Source: Dunaliella salina (taxonomy: Eukaryota > Chlorophyta > Chlorophyceae > Chlamydomonadales > Dunaliellaceae). From it: a stretch of DNA of 13,800 nt. Positions within the stretch are counted from its first letter, which is position 1, and each line of letters begins with the position of its first letter. Made by a program: the position numbers and the translations under genes. The stretch lies in the NCBI GenBank assembly GCA_002284615.2, contig MU069442.1, positions 285,766-299,565 on the forward strand, written 5' to 3'. Shown one piece after another: positions 8,194-13,800 of this stretch. Below the pieces are notes generated by a model. That model was not told the DNA's origin, ran no database searches, and worked only from the letters and a program-made list of their open reading frames with translations.

Positions 8194-8840
8194 ATGAACA
8201 TTAGATTGCCCACACGCATTGCATGCTCCTGCCTATGCACATTGCATGGTCCTGGCTACCCACATTGCATGCTCCTGGCTACCCACATTGCATGCTCCTG
8301 CCTACGCACATTGCATGTTCCTGCCTACCCACATTGCATGTCCCTGCCTACCCACATTGCATGCTCCTGCCTACACACATTGCATGTCCCTGCCTACACA
8401 CATTGCATGCTCTTGCCTACCCACATTGCATGTTCCTGCCTACACACATTGCATGTCCCTGCCTACCCATATTGCATGCTCTTGCCTACCCACATTGCAT
8501 GTTCCTGCCTACACACATTGCATGNCACATTGCATGTCCCTGCCTACCCACATTGCATGCTCTTGCCTAACCACATTACATGTCCCTGCCTACACACATT
8601 GAATGTTCCTGGCTACACACATTGCATGTTCCTGCCTACACACATTGCATGTCCCTGCCACACACATTGCATGTTCCTGCCTACCCACATTGCATGCTCT
8701 TGCCTACACACATTGCATGTTCCTGCCTACACACATTGCATGTCCCTGCCACACACATTGCTTGTTCCTGCCTACCCACATTGCATGCTCCTGCCTGCAC
8801 ACATAGCATGCTCCTGCCTACACACATTGCATGTCCCTGC
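8194..8840 (+). repeat. 23-bp minisatellite, about 27 copies, ending at the exon 6 acceptor
   Basis: The unit is cacattgcatgctcctgcctac with variants (gtccctgcc, gttcctgcc, ctcttgcc). It runs from about 8213 and fades directly into atgtccctgcccgcag, the exon 6 acceptor. An ambiguous base (n) at 8525 breaks one unit (catgncacatt), suggesting an assembly problem or collapsed copy number. The 227-residue open frame across it (repeated HIACSCLPTLH-like peptide) comes from the repeat: all three + frames stay open because the unit contains no stop codon. Confidence 0.97.
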
Positions 8841-8846
8841 CCGCAG

Positions 8847-8930
8847 CTCACCCCGCATTCGCTGTATGCTGCCGTGAGTGTGGGCCTGGACACAGAGACA
8901 ATCATCAGCGTCCTGAACCGTTTGTCAAAG
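8847..8930 (+). CDS. XPB: XPB exon 6: [14 protein letters not shown] segment
   Basis: The exon is 28 codons, phase 0 to 0, acceptor ctgcccgcag and donor AAG|gtgcgg. The protein [18 protein letters not shown] then IISVLNRLSK is nearly identical to plant XPB ([28 protein letters not shown]). It is clearly homologous to human [28 protein letters not shown], and closer to the plant sequence, supporting a Viridiplantae source. The threonine of LTPH is the equivalent of human Thr119, site of the T119P mutation. Two decayed copies of this exon's 3' half lie downstream in intron 6. Confidence 0.95.
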
Positions 8931-9011
8931 GTGCGGTTGCTGCGTGCAATGTAGAATGCAGTTGATGTAGAGTGCGGTTGTTGTTGTGCTTGAGATGTAC
9001 TTGATGCATCC

Positions 9012-9156
9012 CTGAGTGTTGCAGGGCACAGAGATAGTCATCATCAGAGTTTCGTGCAACCTGTTGGAGTTGTGCTTGCTCCTTTACTGGAGGTTTGCTT
9101 GAAATTGGGCCCTGACACAGGGGCCATTGTCGGAGCTCCGACTTGCTGGTCAAAGG
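9012..9156 (+). pseudogene. Two decayed copies of the 3' half of exon 6 in intron 6
   Basis: Copy 1 (about 9012-9067) reads ctgagtgttgcagggcacagagatagtcatcatcagagtttcgtgcaacctgttggag. Copy 2 (about 9101-9156) reads gggccctgacacaggggccattgtcggagctccgacttgctggtcaaaggcag. Both follow the exon's gtgagtgtgggcctggacacagagacaatcatcagcgtcctgaaccgtttgtcaaagg block with many substitutions and small indels. The exon 3' edge recurs at about 8930, 9067 and 9155. Neither copy keeps a full donor or an undamaged frame. Confidence 0.7.
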
Positions 9157-9635
9157 CAGCACTTGCCATTCATACTTCGTTGTTGCAGTTGTGCTTGCAT
9201 TGCTCTTGTGCTTGAGCTGCCCACTTACTCACATTGCTTTTGCGCTTGACTGGCCCATGTTCCTCGCTTGCTCTTGTATCCAAGCCACCCTGGTTCCTCA
9301 AAAGCTGCTTCTTCAGTTGCCCTTGTGCTGAAGCTGCTTGCGCACCAGTAATGGATGTTTGTACTTCTGTTTCTCATCCAGTTTTGTATTGGCTGTCCTG
9401 GGCATTCTTGCCAGGGTTCATGTGTACTTCAAATGCGCTCGTTATTGCCATGTCATTCAAAGGTCTAAGCCTTCCTGGACCTATAGCCTGAGTTTGGGCC
9501 TAAGGCCTCAGCTCAGCCAGGCATTTCCTTGCTCAGCATACAATTTCTTGCCCCCTGCATAGGTCAGACTCGCTTGCTTGGGATGGTGCCTGCTGAGCCT
9601 GCTGACCTAGGTCTCGATTTTCGATGGTGATGCAC

Positions 9636-9706
<71 letters not shown>

Positions 9707-9973
9707 TGTGTGTGTGCACGCGCGCGCACACGTGTGTTCCTTGATAGCATTGGCTTGCCCTTGCCTCATGCGTAGCTTAGCTTTTCAGAGCCCCCTTGCA
9801 GACGTGCTGTCCCCCCTTCTCTCCACCCACAGCCTTACTTGCATGGTTGAGACCACATCAAAGCAACAATTTGCTGTGCTGCTTTGCACAAGGTGTGCTG
9901 TGTTAGAGCCCATCCTTGTGCTGCTTTTGTGTGTTTGCCTTGCCAAAACACCCAGCGACCGCTGTTGCTGCAG
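9157..9973 (+). other. Rest of intron 6
   Basis: Apart from the (TG)n at 9641-9716 the stretch holds only low-information sequence with tgtgcttg/gctcttg motifs near 9185-9290. The open frames here (for example 9234-9491) show no recognisable domain. No exon edge copies of exon 7 were found. Confidence 0.6.
9641..9737. repeat. (TG)n tract followed by an alternating CG/CA segment
   Basis: TG repeats run from 9641 to about 9716 with two small interruptions (gtttgtg, gtgttgtg). They continue into gtgcacgcgcgcgcacacgtgtgt, an almost strictly alternating purine-pyrimidine stretch up to 9737. Confidence 0.95.
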
Positions 9974-10033
9974 GTCGAGCTGGACAAGGGGCTGACCAAA
10001 TTCATCAGAGCTGCAACCCAGAACTATGGCAAG
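9974..10033 (+). CDS. XPB: XPB exon 7: VELDKGLTKFIRAATQNYGK
   Basis: The exon is exactly 20 codons, phase 0 to 0, between gttgctgcag and AAG|gtagga. It corresponds to the human region [20 protein letters not shown] and plant TKLPKEIIEFIHASTANYGK, with the invariant YGK at the splice junction. Joining LSK (exon 6) to VELDKG and NYGK to VKLVLK (exon 8) restores the family alignment with no missing residues. A long homopolymeric G run starts about 12 bases after its donor. Confidence 0.93.
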
Positions 10034-10045
10034 GTAGGAGGGCCC

Positions 10046-10069
10046 GGGGGNGGGGGGGGGGGGGGGGGG
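10046..10069 (+). repeat. Poly-G run with an ambiguous base, beside the exon 7 donor
   Basis: Five G, one n (10051), then 18 G. The tract is a likely sequencing or assembly weak point; its true length is unknown. Confidence 0.95.
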
Positions 10070-10329
10070 TAATGAGGTGGCTGTCTGGCTGAGCGCACGG
10101 ACTCTCCTGCGTCAGACGCTCATGCATGAAAACTTGTTCTGCTCATCTGCCAAGCTAGGTGGACTCTGTGTTTGGTGCGTGCCAGAAACAGGGATGCATT
10201 CCATCAGGCACAAGCACCCGCCTGCCCTATTCGCCTGTCCCTTGTCTCACGTTGTCGGCGCTTGTCTGGTGTCGCTTGTCCAGGGCTTGGGTCCAGAAGC
10301 TGCCAAAGCACAGCCAGCAATACCACACA

Positions 10330-10738
10330 TGCCAGCCCTTTCTGCTCGTTTTCTTCCTGGCTGTGCACAGCTTTCTCTATGGCTGTACACATGTGATCTG
10401 TGAATTATTTCTATAAGCTGCAAGAATATAATGTTACGCACTCTTTGGCTGCACACAGGCGCTGCTCGCAGCAATACCAAACAGGCCAGGTCTATCTGCT
10501 TGCTTTCTGTTGCCGCTCCTCGGTGAAACATAATTTAACCCGTTTCACAACCCAACACATTCTCTCTGATTTTGTGCACAGGTGCTGTATGCAGCCAGGT
10601 TACAAGGTCAAAAGGTTACACGGCCTTCAGTCAAAACGGCTGACTGCTAGCCTAGCCTAGCCTGTATGCAGCCAGGGCACAGCTGGCGTGCCCGCCGGTG
10701 ACGCAAGCTTTTGTTTCTTGCTCTTTGGATGTGCGCAG
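10330..10738 (+). repeat. 3' part of intron 7 with repeated acceptor-like units
   Basis: Four pyrimidine-rich segments end in a CAG: ttcctggctgtgcacag before 10371, actctttggctgcacacag before 10459, ctctctgattttgtgcacag before 10582, and the true gctctttggatgtgcgcag before 10739. The blocks gcagcaataccacacatgcc (near 10315) and gcagcaataccaaacaggcc (near 10468) confirm a duplicated unit. Spacing is 88, 123 and 157 bp. The segment 10598-10653 recurs in intron 8. Confidence 0.6.
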
Positions 10739-11083
10739 GTGAAGCTCGTCCTGAAGCGGAACCGCTTCTTTGTGGAGACCTCGGATGCGGCCGTGTTCGA
10801 GGTCCTCAAGTCGGACCCCACCATTGCGGCAGCTCGCACTAGTGATGAAGGTGGGAGCAGAAAGGGCTGAGAGTAAATGACCTGAAGGGGAGCCACGCTT
10901 AAATGCATATGACACAGGGCACTTTGATGCCACTTCCATGGTCACTTCAATGCAGCTGGATGCTCATCCTAATGGACAGCTGCGCTAAATGCCTATGACC
11001 AAGGACACTCAGAAACCATTTGAGTGAACACTTCAGGTTACAAGGATACAAGGCCTCCAGTCAAAACGACTGACTGCTAGCCT
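10598..11083 (+). repeat. Dispersed direct repeat shared by introns 7 and 8
   Basis: ggttacaagg...cagtcaaaac then ggctgactgctagcct (10598-10653) recurs at 11037-11083 with a ~9-base deletion and few substitutions. The two copies flank exon 8. A second short repeat, cacttcaatgcagctggatgctc, occurs at 10943-10965 and 11181-11203. Confidence 0.85.
10739..10850 (+). CDS. XPB: XPB exon 8: VKLVLKRNRFFVE segment
   Basis: The acceptor is gtgcgcag, and the exon ends GAT GAA G|gtggga after the first codon base (phase 1). It encodes 37 residues, VKLVLKRNRFFVETSDAAVF then EVLKSDPTIAAARTSDE, aligning with human [33 protein letters not shown] and plant VKLVLKKNRYFIESPFPEVLKRLLSDDVINRAR. This is the end of the conserved N-terminal domain; beyond it, XPB proteins have a variable linker before the first RecA-like helicase domain. 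The GC content is much higher than in the surrounding intron. Confidence 0.94.
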
Positions 11084-12053
11084 GATCATGAAAACAGAGA
11101 ATTTCATGAAAGAAAGGATTGAGCTTATTATCGTGTTGGTTTAAGAAACAAGACATATCATAAGAACTAAAGTGAGTGAACACTTCAATGCAGCTGGATG
11201 CTCCCCCATGGTGACCCGCATTGTGCGTTTGTGTGTGGTTGTCTTTTTGCAGATCTGAGTGCGCTGCATTCAGCAAGCAAGGCTGATGCTTTCCTCCTAC
11301 TTTGAAGTGCTTGACGGAACTGGATGCAAAGAGCATGCTGAGCACAACAAGCTGGCTGTTGTTCCTGCCCTCAGCAAAAATGCAAAACCCGTACCTTTGC
11401 GCAAGTCAAAGCTGATTGACATCTTGACTGCTTCTTCCCTGGGGAGTGGTGCTGAGAGGGCGAACCCCTGCATACTCTTATCTTGAAGGCCATCAAAAAT
11501 GGAGACCTTTTCCTGCTTCACCTTTGGGCTCAGCATGCCCACCATGCAGTTCCCGTGAGGCTGTCTCTTGGGCTGCCTCTCTCCCTGTGCCCACCATCCT
11601 CACCATCCTTTCCCACTGCTCTCCTCTCTCACCCATCCTTACCCACTGCTGGTGTCAGTCTCCCTATGCGCAGCAGCTTCACCTTGCACTTCCTTTGTGG
11701 GAATAATCTGCTATTTCATCTCTGTTTCACTCTTGCCGCCTCCCTGCCTGTGACCAAGCATTTTGTGCGCGAGAGTCTTTTTGTGTTTGGCTTCTTTTGG
11801 AGGTCCTGTCGGCTCTACTGGCATCGTTGTGCATCGATAGCCCTCGTCCACACAAGTATCACTGTTTAAAAGGTAGAAGCGTATAAGCAATGTTCAAGGT
11901 GGTAGCATTGCTTAAGTGCAGCCTTTCAGGATTTCCTGTGGAAATGTCAGGAGGATTTTGATTGGTGGATATCCTTCATTGGCTCAAATTCCTTTGTTCA
12001 TGTGCAGCGCCTGCTGCCTTGGCACAGGGGAACCTCAAATGTGAGGCTGCGCG
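11084..12053 (+). other. Middle of intron 8, with an unassigned open frame
   Basis: A stop-free stretch 11259-11486 encodes a non-repetitive peptide including MLSSYFEVLDGTGCKEHA and VPLRKSKLIDILTASSL. A neat acceptor (gtctttttgcag before 11253) precedes it. In the XPB phase that acceptor leads to DLSALHSASKADAFLLL and then TGA (11303-11305), so it is not a productive XPB exon. I do not recognise the peptide; it could be a fragment of a mobile element or a chance frame. Bases 11500-12050 are pyrimidine-rich with nothing identifiable. Confidence 0.45.
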
Positions 12054-12134
12054 CCTATAGCTGAGCTCTGCACTTCCCTTGCTGGGATTGCAGAGATCGT
12101 GAGAATGCTCTGCGCGAGCATGCGGTCACCCTCC

Positions 12135-12174
<40 letters not shown>

Positions 12175-12274
12175 TAAAGCTGATCTCTGCACTTCCCTTG
12201 CTGGCATTGCAGAGATTGTGGAGACCCTGTTGCGCGAGCCTGCAGTGGCCCTCAAACGTGAGCATGTGTGCACT
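12054..12274 (+). pseudogene. Two upstream copies of the exon 9 5' edge, one possibly spliceable
   Basis: Each copy carries the pre-acceptor block agctgatctctgcacttcccttgctggcattgcag and then an exon-like start at 12094 and 12213 (real start 12311; spacing 119 and 98 bp). Copy 1 reads agatcgtgagaatgctctgcgcgagcatgcggtc and has lost one base relative to the exon, which shifts the frame. Copy 2 reads EIVETLLREPAVALK in the XPB phase. It ends at a plausible donor AAAC|gtgagc after 12257, giving a 45-base (15-codon) phase-preserving mini-exon. Confidence 0.75.
12137..12173. repeat. (TG)n microsatellite between exon 9-edge copies
   Basis: About 18 TG dinucleotides lie between the first and second copies of the exon 9 edge, at the position where copy 1 loses similarity. 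Confidence 0.97.
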
Positions 12275-12310
12275 TCTAGCTGATCTCTCCATTCCTCGCT
12301 GGCATTGCAG

Positions 12311-12580
12311 AGATTGTGGAGAACGCGCTGCGTGAGCGTGCGGTGGCAAGCATAACGCGGGTGGATGATCTGCATTTGGGCCCCCAGCAACCCCACCCTG
12401 CCTCCTCTACTGCTGCCAAGCCCACTCCTGCAGCATCAACGGGAGCAGCATCATCATTTAGTGGGCAGCAGGGGCCGCATGGGAACAAAGGGGTCCAGGG
12501 AGGTGACGAGGGGGGAGTGGCGATGGCAGAGGGAGCGTCGGGGCCAGGGTTTTTCCGCACAGCGGCAACGGGGGCTGCAG
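12311..12580 (+). CDS. XPB: XPB exon 9: variable linker before the helicase core
   Basis: The acceptor is ctggcattgcag. The carried G plus AG gives Glu, and 90 codons run to GCT GCA G|gtgagtg (phase 1 to phase 1). The start is helical and charged (EIVENALRERAVASITRVDD), followed by Pro/Ala/Ser/Gly-rich low complexity (HPASSTAAKPTPAAS, GGDEGGVAMAEGASGPG) and FFRTAATGAAG. XPB proteins have a poorly conserved Ser/Gly/acidic linker at this place, so the assignment rests on frame continuity, canonical splice sites and coding-type GC content rather than on direct similarity. It is the longest recognisable exon after the N-terminal region. Two decayed copies of its edge lie just upstream. Confidence 0.77.
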
Positions 12581-12909
12581 GTGAGTGAGAATGCCCACCG
12601 TCTTATGGCTGCATGCCTTCTGGTTGATGTTGTTCGAAGCCTTCCATGACTTGTTGCGTCTTTGTTGCTGATGGTGGGCCAGCCTGGCTGGGTTCTGGAA
12701 GTCTTTTCAAAATGTGCACGCTTTGTGTCTGTTCAGGATTTTAAGCACATGTGCAGGAAGATTGACAGCTACTAGAGCTGGATCGTCCTTGTCAGGCTCC
12801 ATCATGACTAGGGTTGGCCAATCGCATACATGTGCGCCATAAATATTGTGTCTCCCCTGACAAAAACCAGATATAGGGCATATTTTTACAAAAATGGCCA
12901 AGCCTATTT
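12581..12909 (+). other. 5' part of intron 9
   Basis: Non-coding sequence between the exon 9 donor and the pyrimidine minisatellite. I see no repeat, exon copy or RNA gene in it. Confidence 0.65.
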
Positions 12910-13490
12910 GTGACTTTGCGCCTCTCTCACTTTGCGCCTCTCTCACTTTGCGCCTCTCAAACTTCGCACACTCGAACTTTGCGCATCTTTTCCTTTGCGG
13001 CCCTCTTCCTTTGCATCTCTCTTCCTTTGTGCCTCTCTTGCTTTAAGCCTCTCTTACTTTGCAACTTTCTTTCTTTGCACCTTTCTTTCTTTGCGCCTTT
13101 CTTTCTTTGCGCCTCTCTTAATTTCCGTCTCCCTTACTTTTCGCCTCCCTTACTCTTTGTCTCTCTTACTTTACGCCTCTCTTACTTTGCGCCTTTCATG
13201 CTTGGCGCCTCTTACTTTGTGCCTCTCTCACTTTGCGCTTCTTTTACTTTATACCTCTCTTTGTTTGCGCCTCTTGTACTTCGCGCCTCTCTTCCTTTGC
13301 GCTTCTCTCACTTCGAAACTCTCTCACTTCTGAAGTCTCTCACTTCAAAGCTCTCACACTTTGCGCCTCTCACATTTTGCGCCACTCTACTCTGCGCCTC
13401 TCTTACTTTGCGCCTCTCTTACTTTGCGCCACACTTGCTCTCCGTCTCTCTTGCTTTGCCTCTCTCGCACTTTGCGCCTCTCTAACTTCA
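12910..13490 (+). repeat. 16-17 bp pyrimidine-rich minisatellite leading into the exon 10 acceptor
   Basis: The unit actttgcgcctctctt with many variants is repeated about 35 times and runs straight into cctctctaacttcag at 13491. Two or three more units (tttgtgcctctcttactgcag) separate the two exon 10 copies. The 191- and 133-residue open frames (Leu/Ser/Phe repeats such as HFAPLSLCAS) are translations of the repeat. Confidence 0.95.
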
Positions 13491-13491
13491 G

Positions 13492-13546
13492 GCAAGGCCC
13501 TCGTGGATCACCCTGCTGCAAAGGGTGGAGGCCTGGAGGTTTTAAG
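13492..13546 (+). pseudogene. Upstream partial copy of exon 10
   Basis: GCAAGGCCCTCG opens this copy just as it opens the exon at 13605, 113 bp downstream. The similarity continues through about tgaagggtggggccctggag and aaggyatgag. In the XPB phase it reads GKALVDHPAAKGGGLEVL and meets a donor-like AAG|gtatga at 13546. As a 55-base exon it would hand phase 2 to the second copy, which then runs into TGA. The two copies therefore cannot both be included, and this one is either skipped or part of an unproductive isoform. Confidence 0.65.
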
Positions 13547-13604
13547 GTATGAGTGCACCTCGATTTCTTTGCACTTCTCTTACTTTGTGCCTCTCTTACT
13601 GCAG

Positions 13605-13690
13605 GCAAGGCCCTCGCAGATGGGCCGGCTGTGAAGGGTGGGGCCCTGGAGGAGTCAAGGCATGAGGGCGGCCGGCTGAGCATTGATGAT
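13605..13690 (+). CDS. XPB: XPB exon 10: linker, 3' boundary uncertain
   Basis: The acceptor is ctcttactgcag. With the G from exon 9 it reads GKALADGPAVKGGALEESRH then EGGRLSIDD, phase 1 in, phase 0 out if the donor is GAT|gtggtg. The exon runs into a (TG)n tract, so donors at 13691, 13694 or later GT positions cannot be separated by eye. The position matches the divergent linker just before the first helicase domain. RLSIDD could be the start of the segment that reads HSFEID in plant XPB, but this is a suggestion only. The rest of the gene, with the Walker A and DEVH helicase motifs, is outside the window. Confidence 0.62.
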
Positions 13691-13716
13691 GTGGTGTGTG
13701 TGTGTGTGTGTGTGCG

Positions 13717-13800
<84 letters not shown>
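13690..13800. repeat. Interrupted (TG)n tract, truncated by window edge
   Basis: TG repeats with interruptions (gcgaag near 13715, gggcc near 13757) begin at or within the exon 10 donor and run off the right edge. Confidence 0.97.

Noticed and set aside
8194..8840. CRISPR-like array
   Set aside because: Units are contiguous with no unique spacers, there are no cas-type genes, and the setting is a eukaryotic intron.
8194..8877. 227-residue open frame with HIACSCLPTLH-type repeats
   Set aside because: It is the 23-bp minisatellite read through; the unit has no stop in any + frame, and the array lies between two proven XPB exons.
12910..13634. 191- and 133-residue Leu/Ser/Phe-rich open frames
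   Set aside because: Translation of the 16-17 bp pyrimidine minisatellite in intron 9; its neighbours are exons in another context.

Overview
The window reads as nuclear DNA of a green alga (Viridiplantae, probably a chlorophyte). It holds one intron-rich gene on the + strand, interrupted by GT-AG introns of about 0.46 to 3.25 kb. Long (CA)n/(TG)n tracts and minisatellites fill much of the introns, and less than 15% of the window is coding. The order Chlamydomonadales (Dunaliella-like, given the moderate GC and long repeat-rich introns) is a guess.

The gene is the 5' part of XPB/ERCC3 (Rad25/Ssl2), the 3'-5' helicase/translocase of TFIIH used in transcription initiation and nucleotide excision repair. 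Spliced exons at 4532-4675, 7929-8006, 8847-8930, 9974-10033 and 10739-10850 give an uninterrupted protein collinear with the N-terminal domain of human and plant XPB. It includes [56 protein letters not shown] and NRFFVE. Exons at 2522-2813 and 3831-4072 supply an acidic/basic, Gly-rich N-terminal tail. Exons at 12311-12580 and 13605-about 13690 supply the variable linker before the helicase core. All these junctions agree in phase. The RecA-like helicase domains lie beyond the right edge. An ORF-rich stretch at 165-722 may be a further 5' exon (phase-compatible) or the tail of an upstream gene.

Layout: 1-72 (CA)n; 165-722 possible exon 1; 723-2521 intron with a ~105-130 bp tandem array and decayed copies of the exon 2 edge; 2522-4072 exons 2 and 3 around a (TG)n/(CA)n intron; 4532-4675 exon 4, with partial copies on both sides; 4780-7270 a long inverted-repeat (fold-back) element with a second element nested in its left arm; 7929-8930 exons 5 and 6 around a 23-bp minisatellite; 9974-10850 exons 7 and 8; 12311-12580 exon 9, preceded by two copies of its 5' edge; 12910-13490 a 16-17 bp pyrimidine minisatellite; 13492-13690 two copies of exon 10; and a terminal (TG)n.

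The most unusual feature is that nearly every XPB exon has one or more degenerate tandem copies of its own splice junction beside it in the intron. These are 5'-edge copies upstream of exons 2, 4, 5, 8, 9 and 10, and 3'-part copies downstream of exons 4 and 6. Spacing is mostly about 80-160 bp. This suggests that introns here grow by repeated local tandem duplication across exon-intron boundaries, leaving decoy splice sites and pseudo-exons. One copy, before exon 9, still looks like a spliceable in-frame cassette exon.
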